Source: Maratus speciosus
Lineage: Eukaryota; Arthropoda; Arachnida; Araneae; Salticidae
Direction of reading: 5' to 3'
Assembly (NCBI GenBank): GCA_963932465.1
Contig: OZ010786.1
Coordinates: 538,659,073-538,723,072, forward strand
DNA: 64,000 bases
Positions 1-12,922 of the stretch are shown here, piece after piece. The position numbers and the translations under genes were made by a program. Under the pieces are notes generated by a model. The model did no database searches. It was not told where the DNA came from and saw only the letters and a list, made by a program, of their open reading frames with translations. Position 1 is the stretch's first letter, and every line of letters starts with the position of its first letter.

Positions 1-134
1 TGCTCAAATTCTAAATCCAAAAAAGGTTCCATACAATGTTTCAAATGCCACGGATGGACACACGAAGCATGTAGTAATGCAGAAGAATATGACATTCATT
101 TGTGATTTTTGCAGCTAAAAGAACGCCTAAGATT
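1..134 (+). pseudogene. C-terminal zinc finger of a pogo/Tigger-type transposase (fragment)
   Basis: Frame 1 reads a Cys/His-rich segment: CFKC (CxxC), then WTHEAC (HxxC). A short frameshift near position 104 then leads into FICDFC (CxxC) and a stop at about 124-126. The order C..CxxC..HxxC..CxxC, with a Trp before the His, is the PHD-like finger that ends many pogo/Jerky-type transposases in animals, where it follows the DDE domain. The DDE part would lie left of the window and is not seen. Position upstream of an inverted-repeat end at 506-534 fits a transposase gene close to its 3' terminus. The frameshift makes this copy dead. Family assignment rests on the finger spacing alone; other PHD-bearing transposases remain possible. 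Confidence 0.6.
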
Positions 135-534
135 TTCAGTGTAATGTAGGTAGGGCTATACAATATAGAAAATATGCCAAAGGTTTATTTCTGACACGTG
201 GAAGAAGACGTGCAATTTCATTACTGTTAAAAATAACAAAAATATATTTTTGTACTAATTAAACAAGACTTTTTGTGACTAAAATGAGTTTTCCAGGAGC
301 GTTAAATGGATACCCGGTATTACCCAACCAGTGGGGTAAAACCGGATTTTTGCATAGGTCTGAAAGAAGCTATTTTTTATATAATCAATTATATTTTTTA
401 TTGAAAGGAATATGTTTTATTATAGCCAAAGGTTCATTTTATAATAAAAACGGTGTTCAGAGTTTGTTTTCACATTTCACTGCATTTGAGAGCAACAAAC
501 ATTTATGGTACCCGATTTTGCCCCACCTTCCCCT
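1..534 (+). mobile_element. 3' end of a pogo-like DNA transposon
   Basis: The segment holds the zinc-finger remnant and ends in a G/C-rich terminal block (506-534). Read inward from the right, this starts AGGGGAAGGTGGGGCAAAAT, followed by TA-rich host sequence. A related inverted block with GGGGTAAAACCGG lies at 332-346, so the terminus has subterminal repeats. The element at 43861-45156 has an end of the same style (AGGGGAGAGGG). The left end is outside the window. Confidence 0.5.
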
Positions 535-2046
535 ACTATTCTTCTATTCTTGACATATTCACTTTATGCAGATTAAACCAGAATCCATGGTTTAAATTTT
601 TTATATTATGTATATCTTACATTTTCTAACGTTAAAAGAAAAAAAAAATGTCATGCATTATGATGATCAAAAGTCTTTAAGGTTTTTATATTACATTAAA
701 AAACCATTAGAAACGTCTCAATGTTTTGGTAGCTTAGTTCTACTCTTAAAAAGATAAATGATGCTCTAATTGATCATCCGATCACGAAATGTAAACATTA
801 GCTTTTGGCAATGACAAGAAGTTGACGCAAAGTCTAATTCCAATTTAATTAAGGGCTTTTCGTTTTTTCGTGTATCTTACAGTTATTGTTTATGTCATCA
901 GAAAAAAAGCACTTGATTAATTCACAATAATTATTTTTTGTTGTTTTTACAAACAGAGAAATTCTTACTATAGAAAACTCTAATAATATTTTTTGGGGCA
1001 TCTTATTAATGAATTTTTAAGCAGTTTTATAATGAAATATCTTAAAAAATAATGAAAACAAGTAACTAGTATTTTTTAACTTTGATTAATAAAAAATATT
1101 TCTTTCATTACTTATCTTTCTAGCATAAAAATAAAATTTAAATATAAAAATGGAATGGATTTTTATTGTTTTCTGTTCATAAATACACACACAAGTGGTC
1201 TTTCTATAAAAATAGGAATTTGTTTTTCATTACTTTGTAAGATTATATAACTGCTGAAAAATAATTGACGGTTTGGTTACATAAAAAACTTTACTTCTAT
1301 TAATAATTTTTTGTAACAAATGCAGCGTTATTTACGCTTTCAATTTAGTAAATATAAGTCTTCATTCAAACGCCTTTTGAAAGCTGTATTTTAAACTAAA
1401 TTGATATAAATACATAATTCTAGTTCATGATTATAAAACCCGTAATTATATTTTGTTTAATATGTTTTTTAAAAGCTATTTTTTTAATATATTATATACA
1501 TTCAAATGATTATTTTTGTCTGACTAACTTTTCTTCTCCGAAAAATGACTATGAAATTTTATGTTAACTGCTGTAACGCTACTTTAACATAAATATTTAT
1601 CTTTTGAAATACCTAACGTTTAGTTTTTATAAAATTTATTAAATATTGGCCTGCTTTTTTATCAGTCCTTGAAAAATATTGAAGTATTGTTTGAGGATTT
1701 ACTTTAGTAGAATACATTTTTTAATTTCCTTATAATTTATAATAATTCTTCACGTCTATCGACTTTAAAAAAATATTAATAAAGTATTGTCAGAGGGGAA
1801 AGAAACCAATTCAGTGCAAATATAAAAATAAAATGTTAAAAAAAAGGAAATCTAATTAATTGGAAGTCATTGGAAATCGATACGAAAGAAACATCAGATA
1901 TAAAATGTTTAGGCTTAATTGACATTCACTATCATTCTTTTAGTAAAATAAATAATAATTAATATCATCTGCGAAATATATTAGGATTTTAGTATTGGTT
2001 GGAGATTATATTTAGCATAAAAGATTAATCTAAGCAATCTAAGATT

Positions 2047-2095
<49 letters not shown>

Positions 2096-2559
2096 CGAAA
2101 GGTCAGATATTATTATCCGTTGTTTTGTACCGAATTAATGTTTAGTTATGCAGATTAATAAATATTTTAGTGAAGTATCAAAATGATCAATAATCACTTA
2201 AAATTGTCTTACATTCACTCGCAGAATCGCTAGCTAGTAAAAAGTTGGCAACAGGCAGGTATAAGTATTAGTACGCATATAAAAAAGTTTTGCTCTTTCT
2301 AAACACATTAGAGTAACATTTTGTAAACTAAAATTTACCTCCAAGGTATGCCTTTAAATTTTTTAAATGCCAATCTCTCCAATTATTGTATATATTTTGT
2401 TGTTCATTCAGTACTAAGGCAACATTAACACGCTCAAAAGTAGGTTAAATGAACTTTATTTTTATATCCTTTCGAATTAAACCAAGGCCTGATGAGTGTA
2501 ATATCTAAATTTACTCTATTTTATTATTATTGTCATTATTTTTAAAATATATAAGAAGA
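535..2559. other. AT-rich stretch without recognisable gene
   Basis: Stops are frequent in all frames and I recognise no transposase, RNA gene or inverted-repeat element here. The only notable item is the T44 tract at 2050-2093. Confidence 0.6.
2050..2093 (-). repeat. Poly(T) tract, 44 nt
   Basis: An uninterrupted run of 44 T. It could be the poly(A) tail of a minus-strand retroposon lying to the right, but I found no flanking target duplication, so slippage expansion is equally possible. Confidence 0.9.
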
Positions 2560-3390
2560 GCCTTTCTGTTAACTTGGAAAAAAAAACTAAATTTACATCT
2601 ATTATTTTATCTTTATAAATGAAGTTTAAATGAAGATTCAAACATTATAAATTTGAAATTTGAAACTATTAAATGAACTAATTATAAATGTACATTTAAA
2701 ACAGGATCCAAACATTTATAAATGAAGTTTAAAAGAAGATTAAAACATTATAAATTTCAAATTTCGAAAAAAAAAATTATATGAACAGGAAGTTGAATAC
2801 GTAAAAAACATTGGAATATAGAAATATTTGACATGAATAGTCAAAGGTTTTGTATTTAAAACACTTTAACTATTGAAAAGGTGACCAGAAAAAAAAGAAA
2901 TAATTGATATTACCAATAAACCATTACCCAAAATGCAATATATCAAAGTGGAAAATATATAATCTTAATAAGAAAAATTACAAAAAGGAAACAAAAAAGA
3001 GACCGAGATATGAATCGAAATTAAACTTATGATGTGAAAAATAGTTTTTCTTAATTTAATAAAATTTACACTGATTTGAGACGAATACTAAACATGATAG
3101 AAGGATTAATTCTCAAAATTATTAAATGAATAAAATTGTTTTTAAATATGATAAGTGATTTTGTTCGAATGATAATAATTATTTCTACATTGAAATACAT
3201 TAAAGATGGAATTTAAACGTGTAAACAAAAGGCAATTTAAAGAGCTATTCAAAATGCCATTGAAAATTTCAGGAAAGTTCAACTAAGTTTTTTGAGTTAC
3301 GGAACTTAGTATATGACGTGCTGCAAATGGCAGTTCCTTATTCAATAAAGCACTATATAACTTAAATTAGAACCGTGTCCTTGTAAATAC
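2560..3390 (+). repeat. Diverged dispersed repeat, copy A (partner at 31.8-32.3 kb)
   Basis: Several anchors recur in the same order at 31790-32310: a block reading 'catctattattttatctt', a block with 'ttgttcgaatgat', and a block with 'atatgacgt' followed by 'aataaagcac'. Spacing differs, so the copies are old. Class unknown. Inside lies a direct duplication (2614-2664 and 2717-2768). Confidence 0.4.
2614..2768 (+). repeat. Direct duplication of a ~51-bp AT-rich unit, period ~103 bp
   Basis: The segment starting 'tataaatgaagtttaaa' occurs at 2614-2664 and again at 2717-2768 with only a few substitutions, in the same orientation. Confidence 0.75.
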
Positions 3391-5929
3391 TGGCGTATTT
3401 ATCAAGAATAAGTAAAATTTAGAACTATTATTGCTTTATGAATTTCAATACCTATTTGGTTATTTATTATTTTTTTGGTAGATAAAAGCTGATCACATAG
3501 AATAAAGCAGTGAAATTCTAAATATTTTTAAGTACTGCTTTATCCTATACGACGACGATTATAAAACATGTGCTGATAACTGTGCTGAACTGAATAAATT
3601 GTATTCAGTTGTATAATGATCTTTCAAAATAATTTTGTTAGAAAAATCATTTTTTAAACTGTTCTTTAAAATTTACAATGATTTTCAAAAATATCTAATG
3701 GTAGTTTCTACCTACCTCTAGAAATTATAAACGTTTCACATCTGATTTTCATAAAATGTATATTAACAACGATATACAAAATCATGCAAACAACAATAAA
3801 AAAAAAGTTCAAAACTAAATTATCTTAAATTTAATATTAACAAATAATTTCAAATCTTTTTCGAGCAGAAATCGATGGGTATAATGAGGTACATTTTAAA
3901 CATATGTGCCATATGAAGTATGAATTCTCTTAATTTAACCCTTTATGTACTGAATTATGAATTCATGAAAATTTTATCTTCTAAAGCATTTTCGTAAATT
4001 TTAGAAACTACATTAGAAGATTTACATAATCATTTAATAAATTTTAGAAGGATTTTAGAAGGATTGAAGGATTTAAATGGATTAATTAAATTTGAATTTA
4101 TAGGGATTTTGTGCAATATATATCACCCACTCAAAACTTTTAGTTTAAATACTTTTATTAGTATTTTGTATAATTAGAAAATGTACAAATATAATGTTAT
4201 TTCAAATGAAATATAGAAATTATAGAAAAATTTCCGAATTCAAAAATCCCCCCCCCCCCCCTCCAACGCCAAGGCAGCTGAAAAGATACAAAGACAAAAG
4301 AAATCATTCTTTTAAAAATACTTTTGTTTTGTGTAACGAATAATGCTTTTGGGACAAGATAAAATAATGCATCTGTAACTCATTCTAAACTGCAATACTA
4401 CTAATCAATGTATTAAATGAATTTTATAACAAGGTATTTTAATGGTACTTATAAGTACTCTGAGTAGATGAAAGTTTAAATTCTATCAGATTTTCACATG
4501 GTTTTAAGTACTTTCTGATTTACACATTTTACTTATTTCGTATATTTCTATTTATTCAGAAATTCCAGTATTAGTTTGACACTGTATGTGACATATACTA
4601 ATATTAGTAAATTATTTAAGAAATATTGTTAAATGTCCACAGAATTGTGATATCTGTACATAATTCTTAGCATACAGCCGCAGATCAGGGACCAACTAAT
4701 TAAATAACTGTCGCCAGTTTTCATTGCGTAAACTGGATCATAACAAAATTACTAAAAATAAAGATGAGAATGAATGTCAAAGAGTAGTAACGGAAAATAT
4801 CTAGAACATACTTTACAAACTGAGAAAAATACATTCCGAGGCCGATGTAATAACATTTTAGCAAGTAATGTCAGTTTAATTTAGAATCTGTGTAATCTTT
4901 AGTAGAAGGTCAAAGACTATCGAATAACTGAAATTACCCAAAATTACCCTAAATAATAAACTATATGGTACATACATTAAATATGTATATATATCGAATA
5001 ATATGTATCAAATAATTCCAAGAAACAAATAGAAAAGTAACATTGTGTGCGACAGTGTAATATGGATTTTTAATGGCATTTGTGTTTTTAAAATTCCGTG
5101 CTAATGCATTGTCTGTTTCTATTTCAATTTTTCCTTACTTTTAATGACATGGGACCTTATTTATGCGTATGTATTTTGTACAATGCGTTTTATGGCACAA
5201 TTGGCGTTAAAAAAAACAACCAACTAACAAATTTTAGCGGAAAAATGACTTTCATAAGTTGCTGATATTGTAAAATTAGGAAAAATACATTTCAAATCAT
5301 TAATTTTAGAACTTTCGTGTTTCAGCTATTCATCAACCAAGAGTAATGTCGTAAATAGAATATTCCCTATTATGACATAGAAAATAAATGTCTTTTGTTG
5401 CTGAGAATCGAAAAACGAATTTCTCTTTTGCCTTTAGGGAGTAACCTATTGATATGTTCAACATTTTAACTAAATGTACCTATTCTCCTAAACAATTAAT
5501 TCAATCAACGCAAAATTTTTCGTGTAAATTTGTAAATACTAAACTTAAGAAAGAAATTAAGCGCTTTTTTTAAGAATAAATATATTTTATCGGGGAATTA
5601 TAAAAGCACTTTTGCGCACCTTCTGACGCGAATTTCAGAATTCTTTATGTCCGTTTTTATAAAATAAATAACACTTTTAAACACTGACATTTATCCCATT
5701 TGTATTTTAATTTGGGGCATTTAAGAGTAAAATACATCATAAGTCAAATAACTTGTACAATAGTAGAATGTGGAATGTAAAATTGTATCATATAAATTGT
5801 CCCTGATATGTTGACATTTGTGCAACATATTTTCTACTGAAAAGATGCCTGACGTTTTATATAAAAAAAAAATGCAATATCAAAATAGTAATTTCGATAG
5901 ATTCCAAAATGCATTAAAAGTACACATTT
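3391..5929. other. AT-rich stretch without recognisable gene
   Basis: No transposase remnant, hairpin element or RNA gene was recognised. A C14 run lies at 4248-4261, isolated in very AT-rich sequence. Confidence 0.55.
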
Positions 5930-6573
5930 TTCGAAAATGATACTGAAATAAAAATTATAATATTTTACTTCATTTTCGTTTCACTTTTTTATTTCATTAA
6001 CAACTTAACAACTTCAAAAGTATTAAACACGTAAATTAATTCCATAAATATAAAAATGAATTTTCAGAAATGCAAAATATAAGCGCATTTTTATATCAAA
6101 TTTTAGTCTCAATACTGGATAAGAAGACTTTTTAACGTGCATGTAGAAAATATTTAATATATATCCCTATAATCAGAACGAGACATATAAAAATAATTAA
6201 ATCAACGCTTTTAAGGAAACTCGGTATCCTTAATTAGAAGAAAAATGACAAAAACATCGATTTTCTCAACTTGAATTATACTTTAGCTTGAATACATTGA
6301 GTCCTTGAATTATACTTTATCATCACTTGTATATTCTTATGAAGTTTTGTAAAGTTCCGAGTATTTAAAATACAGTTAAAAGCGATTTTATTACATCGCT
6401 GTCCCTTCAAATGCCACATCCACTTCACTTAAATGTCACTTTTCTCAGTCTGTGTTTTTTTCAACGAATTAGCATGTTCACAGTGATAAACCTTTTATGT
6501 ACATTTTTCAATTGACTTGGGTTTTTTTGTTCTTTATGGTCATTTTATAAAACTAAGTATAGGATTCACAATA

Positions 6574-6612
<39 letters not shown>

Positions 6613-7430
6613 GCATAAAAAATGTAACATATATTCAGTTTTTACTGTAATTTTACATGTATTTGCTCATTTTAATATTTTTCCCAAACTAATTAACTTA
6701 TGGTTAATCCGATACTTAAAATTATACAGTACACTTTTAAGGATAGTTTAAAAAATAGCTCAAAATGTTCAATATTGTGCGTGAAGATACATTTTAAAAT
6801 TATTATTATTATTATTATTTTATTTTGCTCGGAAAATCGAACAATTTCTTTATATAATCCTTTTCCTTCATTAAGTCCTTTATGCTAAAAATGTACCTTA
6901 AAATGCTTAAATTAATAAAAATGTGCAAAGGTTATCGAGTCCCCTTAATATAATTTTTCAAGAAAATAAAGAAAAATTAATAATTTCCTGGAATTAACTT
7001 TTTTAGTAAAAGATTGTTTTCTGAAATTTTTACTCACTAAGTATGATTTAAAACATGGAGTAAAATGTATAATTAACCATCTTAATGCCATATCATTACA
7101 GTAAAAAAAAAGACATTGTGAAATGGCACATTAATGAACTAGGTGGGAATTCTTTCCGATCTTAGGAGTTAATTAGAAAAGTGTTTTTATCATCTCTATG
7201 AAAGAAGATGATAAATTTAATTATGATTTGGGGCTTTATTAATAAATAGATAACGTGACACTTGAAGAGTAAGAACTAAGTCGAATAAAGAATAAATTAA
7301 GTTCGATGTTTTAAGATTAAACTTATATCCATATAATTAAATTTTCAATTATTATTCTGAAAAAAAATGATTAATTCATGCGATAAAATTTTCGTGCAAG
7401 TAATAAGTGTCGACGCATTCGTTAAATTCG
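5930..7430 (+). repeat. Imperfect tandem duplication, unit 1 (~1.5 kb)
   Basis: Unit 1 carries, in order, blocks that all recur in unit 2 (7431-9060). One has 'gtgcatgtagaaaatattta' at about 6138 and 7609. One starts 'acatcgctgtcccttcaaat'. One has 'tatcgagtccccttaatata' at about 6934 and 8598. One has 'attctttccgatcttaggag' at 7149 and 8813. The 3' part (from about 6900) belongs to the same family as the 693-bp units at 38.6-53 kb. A (TA)n run at 6577-6609 is specific to this copy. No coding potential is seen. Confidence 0.8.
6577..6609. repeat. (TA)n microsatellite
   Basis: About 16 uninterrupted TA dinucleotides. It lies inside tandem unit 1 and is absent from the matching place in unit 2. 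Confidence 0.9.
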
Positions 7431-9060
7431 GAATATTATAGCATTTTTCATTTTCGTTTCCCTTTTTTATTTCATTAACAAGTTGATAACTTCAAAATTA
7501 TTAAACATGTAATTTAATCCCACAGTCATAAAGAAGAATTGTTGAGAAATGCTAAACATAAAATAACAAATTTTAGTCTCATTACTGGAAAAGAGGACTT
7601 TTTTAATGTGCATGTAGAAAATATTTAGTGTACAGGCGTATAATCAGAAAGAGACATTTAAACACAATTAAATCAAAGCATTTAAGGAGACTGGGTACCT
7701 TCATTCGGAGAAAAGTGACGAAAACATCGATTTTTCTAATATTTTGCTTAAATTTATTCTTTATTATCCTTGGTTTATTCTGATGAAGTTTCGTAAAGTA
7801 CCGAGTATTATAAATACAGTTATAATCGATTTTATTACATCGCTGTCCCTTTAAATGTCACGTCCACTTCACTTAAATGTGACTTTTCTCGGTTTGTGCT
7901 TTTTTAGGAGATTTAACATATTGAAAGTGATAAAACTTTTATGTGTATTTTTCAGTACACATGGATTTTTTTCGTTCCTTATGGTCTATTTGATGAAACA
8001 AAGTATCGGATTTACAGTAAAGTATTTATTTATTTATTTTGTACGCGTAAAAATGTAAAATAATTTCAGTTTTTACTATAATTTTACATGTATTCGAGCA
8101 CATTATTATTTTTTTTTATCAAACTTATTAACTTAAGGTAAATCCGATACTTTAAATTATCCCTCCGAGCGTCTTGAGGGTTTTTCCGTATTTTCGTAAA
8201 CATGCTTATAAAAATAATCTTAATGTAAGTTTTCTTTTCCTGTTTGTTTCTAAAAAAACACGTTATGTCCCTTTATTTGATATTACATTTTAAAATATAA
8301 TTCTGTTTAAAATATATTTTTCTACAGCAGATTTAATTTGTTTTGGGGAAACGGAAAGATACGTCCAAACCGTTCAGAGGGTTAAACAGTACAATTTTAA
8401 GAATAATTAAAAAAATTTGTACGTGAAGATACATTTTAAAATTCATTTAAGTTTGTTTGTTTTTACTTAATTTTTTCAAAGTTTGCCATCGAAATAGAAC
8501 ACTTTCTTGACAGAATAATTTTACTTCATTGAGTCCTTTATTATAATGCCAAAAATGTACCTTAAAATGCTTAAATTAATAAAAATGTTCAAAGGGTATC
8601 GAGTCCCCTTAATATAATTTAGCAGGAAAATAAAGAACAATTAATAATTTCCTGGAATAACGTTTTTTAGTATGACCAGTATTTTCTGAAATTTTTACTC
8701 ACTAAGTATTATTTAAAACATGGAGTAAAAGGTATAATTAACCAACTTGATGCCATATCATTACAGTAAAAAAATGACATTGTGAAATGTCACTTTAATT
8801 AACTAGGTAGGAATTCTTTCCGATCTTAGGAGATAATTAGAAAAGGGTTTTTAACATCTCTATGAAAGAAGATGATCGATTTAATTATGATTTAGGACTT
8901 TATTAATAAACAGATAAAGTGAAACTTGAAGAGGATGAACTAAGCAGAATATAAAGATCGGTGTTCTAAGATTAAACTTATATACATAAAATTTAATTTT
9001 CAATTATTATTCTAAGGAAAGAGGACTAATTCATGCGATGACATTTTTGTGCAAGTAATA
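7431..9060 (+). repeat. Imperfect tandem duplication, unit 2, carrying a MITE
   Basis: Second copy of the 5930-7430 unit. The offset between matching blocks is about 1475 bp in the left half and about 1665 bp in the right half. Most of the difference is the 221-bp insertion at 8161-8381. Confidence 0.8.
8161..8381. mobile_element. TTAA-target MITE (piggyBac/Kolobok-like), 221 bp
   Basis: The left end reads CCCTCCGAGCG. The right end, reverse-complemented, reads CCCTCTGAACG (9 of 11 identical). Flanks are TTAT (8157-8160) and TTAA (8382-8385). The paralogous tandem unit has the uninterrupted site: 'aaattat' runs directly into 'acagtac' at 6719-6731, with a single copy of the 4-bp target. That empty site gives the boundaries independently of the inverted repeats. 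There is no coding capacity. Confidence 0.75.
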
Positions 9061-9549
9061 AGTGACGGGGTAATTGTGATAGTATTAAGTCATAAAAATG
9101 AATAAAAACGCATTAAAATGAAATTATTTAAATATATATACGTATAACACTAAACAAAATTACCAGCCACTAACAAAAAATGTGAAATTATCAATAAAAT
9201 GAAATTAACTAATTGACAGCAAAATAGTTTCCCCCAACACACTCAACATACATTCAAAAATCATTGTAAAAAAGAGCAGATAGTGAAAAGGGAAATTTGT
9301 AGAATATAAACAGGATCATCGTCAGGTCCTAGCGTAGAGTTCCATAAAAATGTGTGTGGTTTCATCTTCATGTTAGCCAGAAAATCGCGAAAGAATATGA
9401 ATTTGGGATAACCACACACATAAAATAAAGAAATAAACCATTTAAAAACAATTAAGTTCAAAATAAAACAAGATTAAAAAGGGTAGATGTAAAAAAAAAA
9501 AAAACAACAAACTACCAGATTGAAAGTCATTCTGTCTAAGAGAATGAGG

Positions 9550-9594
<45 letters not shown>

Positions 9595-9689
9595 AAGCAT
9601 TGAAGGTTACCAGCACATGTTGCTAAAATATTTTTAACATGATGATGGAGCATGAACCAAGGGGCAACAAATATGTATATATATATATA
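9061..9689. other. AT-rich stretch with A40 tract
   Basis: No gene recognised. An uninterrupted run of 40 A lies at 9554-9593 and a short (TA)n at about 9673-9688. Confidence 0.6.
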
Positions 9690-10010
9690 CTAGCAGGCTA
9701 CACCCGCTTCGCTGGTCCATTTTCCAAATGATCATTGATCAAACAAAATTATGAATTCGACCTTTTATTTTAAATTAAAATGGACCTTCACCGGGAAAAT
9801 CTTTCGCATTTGCTGAATACTATGCGAACGCTATTTAGCTATTATAATATCTTATGGGTTAGGCAAAATACGGACTATTCAGAAGAAATTCTTTTTACAG
9901 TATATATTTAAAGTAGAGGTTGGGAAGAAAATACGGCCGTTGGGATAATCAGAAATGTTAAAATGTTCTTTAGTCACCACACTACTAAAAGGAGAGATAA
10001 TTACAATGAT
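9690..10010 (-). mobile_element. Helitron-like 3' terminus, degenerate copy
   Basis: Read on the minus strand, the segment ends in a G/C-rich stretch and then CTAG followed by T (9693-9690, host T at 9689), matching the CTRR-T ending of Helitrons. The adjoining 200 bp or so resemble 11672-11960 in order ('catttgctgaatactatgcg' versus a diverged counterpart). The terminal hairpin is degenerate. The other end was not found, so the right limit is approximate. Confidence 0.45.
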
Positions 10011-11504
10011 TGCAGAGAGTGACCACTGAACATTACTTATGTTCGGATTATTCACTTTCGTTTGATAGTTCTTGAACTCCGGGCTTCTCAGCTTGGTGCT
10101 ATGTGTGGTTCTGGTAGCTTAAATACAATCTCTCTACGTTGCATTATATTTTTTAATACACGTCTTCTAGCAGGTCTACTGCAGTTTTCTATCTTCGGAT
10201 TACAGCAGAGTAAATATGGTAAAAAAAATGTAATAAATTGTTTGCACACAAAAAGTCTTTAACTTTCATTAAAAGAAATGTGAATCACATAAAAGTGGAT
10301 TTTTTAAAATGAAGTGTTTGAATAAAATTAAAATAATGTCATTTTCATTACCATTTCCTTTTTATATATATACCACTTGCAATTATGTAACTGTTAACCT
10401 GAAAAAAAAACTCTAAAACTCATTATGATAGAAAAATAAACCTCTTGTTTTCATACAATCAAAATCTTCCCAATCGTCCATAATCGGGTGCACAGCTAAG
10501 TTTTACGGCAAACATTAGAAGTGTTTGCAAACTATATGGTTACAAATTTACCAGAGTTAACACACGTAAAACATACGTAATTATGCGCCAGACTACATCC
10601 CATTAAATAAAGTCAAATTGCTGTTGGCTGAATTATAGATCTTTCGCCAAAAATACTCTTTGTAAATGACAAATAAAGTCAGTTATACAAAACTTAATAA
10701 CCTAACACGTTATAATATAACGAAATAATCTTTTGGATGCACCGAAGACCTTTTTTCATTTCTCTAAAGAGTGCAATAACACGGAGAAATAAATACACTT
10801 TTTATTTTCAAAATTACATTATTCTTCAGTCTGCTGCCTAAATAAACCTAAAATCATTAATTTTTTCCTCAGTTTAGCGAATAGGATTGTGCGTCAGAAG
10901 AACTTGCTTTATAATGATTTCTATTTTCAATTTTATCTGCATTTCAGGTACTTTTTTCTTATCTAGGCTAAAATGATAAATCAACAAATATTGTTCCACC
11001 AGCCACCATTGGAATTTCAATTTTTTTTCCCAAGTATTTATTTTTTAGCGACAGTAAAATAACTGCAAATAAAAGAATATATAATACTAAATCTTCTGTT
11101 CTCCGTTTGCTTCATAATGAAAAGAACATAAATTTACTAATAGCTAAGTACAAATTTCATGTAATCTTCTACAATCGCGATCACTGTCTGACAGTCACTG
11201 TCTTATCACTGATCTGACTCTTTCAAATATAAAAGAAACATCTAAATAGTTCAGTAAATACACTAATTAGCAGGTAACCTGATTACGGAAGATTAATCCA
11301 ATATCAAAAACCTTAAAAAAAACTGAAAATAGGATGACGAATTAAAAAGACAATCGAAAATGCATTTCAGTAAGCAATTTTTAATGCAAAATATTTTCTT
11401 TTGTGGTATTAATAACGCAAAATTGCATAAATTTTCTTAAGAATAATCTTAAGTACTTAACATTTGAAACAGTAGACTTTTCTAAAAGAAAAATTGGCGA
11501 CATA

Positions 11505-11539
<35 letters not shown>

Positions 11540-11671
11540 AGTGGACAATATTTGTTGATCGGAGTTCGAGGTTATAAAAGTCATAAGTTTGGGGAAAAAC
11601 AAAATAGCATGTATCAGTAGTAAAGGACGCGAAAAATATTTTAAATATCTGAAATTAAATTATTTATAATA
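10011..11671. other. AT-rich stretch without recognisable gene
   Basis: No reading frame resembles a known protein. An A29 run lies at 11508-11536. Confidence 0.55.
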
Positions 11672-11960
11672 CTAGCAGACTATGCCCGCTGCGCTGGTCA
11701 ATATTTCCAAATGAACCTTGGATTAAACTAAATGGTGAATTTGAACTTGTATTTTAAACAATATGGATCTTCAGCTTCACCATGCACATTACTGAAAACG
11801 ATGCGAACGCCATTGCGATATAATGTTATCTTAAGCGTTGGACAAAATTTAGCAATTAAGAAGTAATTGTTTTAGTTGATTATAAACAGCGCACTTATGG
11901 TCGGGTAATGAGACCGTTATGACAACAGGAATTAATACCTCTGTAACTAATCAACATATA
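11672..11960 (-). mobile_element. Helitron-like 3' terminus, second degenerate copy
   Basis: Same architecture as 9690-10010: on the minus strand it ends in a G/C-rich stretch then CTAG-T at 11675-11671. Shared internal blocks include 'ttccaaatga' near the end and 'gatgcgaacgc' about 120 bp in. The far end is not defined. Confidence 0.45.
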
Positions 11961-12922
11961 ATGAAATCGTATATACTAACAGCATTCCTAAAAGTCATGC
12001 AACAGGGCCACTTGTAACAAAATATGTTCTGTAGATTTTTTAAAAAAGGCTAAACTTTCATAATCAGGTTCACTTAATTTTTGAACTTTTACTGTTGCTC
12101 TATAACTAAGTACCCTTGAACAATATGCATACACTAAAACCTTTCCAAAATTATTACCCAACTAATTGTGGTATATCCTACGAAAGTATTATAAACAATC
12201 GGAATGAAATACAAATTTCCGTTGTAAATATATAGTAGATGATGATGATGCGATTTTGTGTAATAGAATTCATAGTAAAGTTTTCGCTTCAAACAAAAAC
12301 GATGCTTTCAACATTAAAGCTAATACACCAATATGTGAAGTATCCGATTACGGAAGGTTAACTTGAATTCTCATGAGCAACTACTCAAAGAAAAGTGAAT
12401 ATGTGGCTTTTGTGATACTTTTATGTCAGCCGGGCGCAGGTAATAAATCAATAAAGATTGTTTTCATAGCATATTCTTATTTTATTATTTTCATTTAAAA
12501 CACAAACCTTTCACTCATTTAATTTAAAATGCATGGCTTATACTAATTTCATTTAAAAAACTGAAAAGATAAACGATAACAGGAAATAATGCCATAATTA
12601 AAAGCAAAAAAATATTTTTAATTTACATACGCAAAATGTAACTACTGCTACTGGGAATTTTAAAAATGCTATCAGCGAGATGTGCGCACGGTTGTTATAA
12701 ATGTACCCATTTTTTCTTCTTACCGAGGAACAATTTATAAATCGCACAATATTATTCCAGTTCCAATTTCTTTCATTGAGGAACCTATGACCGGAAAAAA
12801 TAGAAAAAGACTCTTGTAGATTCTTCGGATGACGGCATCTGACGCCATAAACCGAGTTTATATATATGAAAATAATTTTTAAGTCGTTACAAACATTGCT
12901 TTCATACTTAAATATTTTCATT
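11961..12922. other. AT-rich stretch without recognisable gene
   Basis: A 107-codon open frame on the minus strand (12598-12921) shows no motif I recognise. I do not support it as a gene. Confidence 0.5.

Noticed and set aside
275..553. 92-codon plus-strand frame
   Set aside because: Lies in the non-coding 3' end of the pogo-like element and reads through its terminal inverted repeat.
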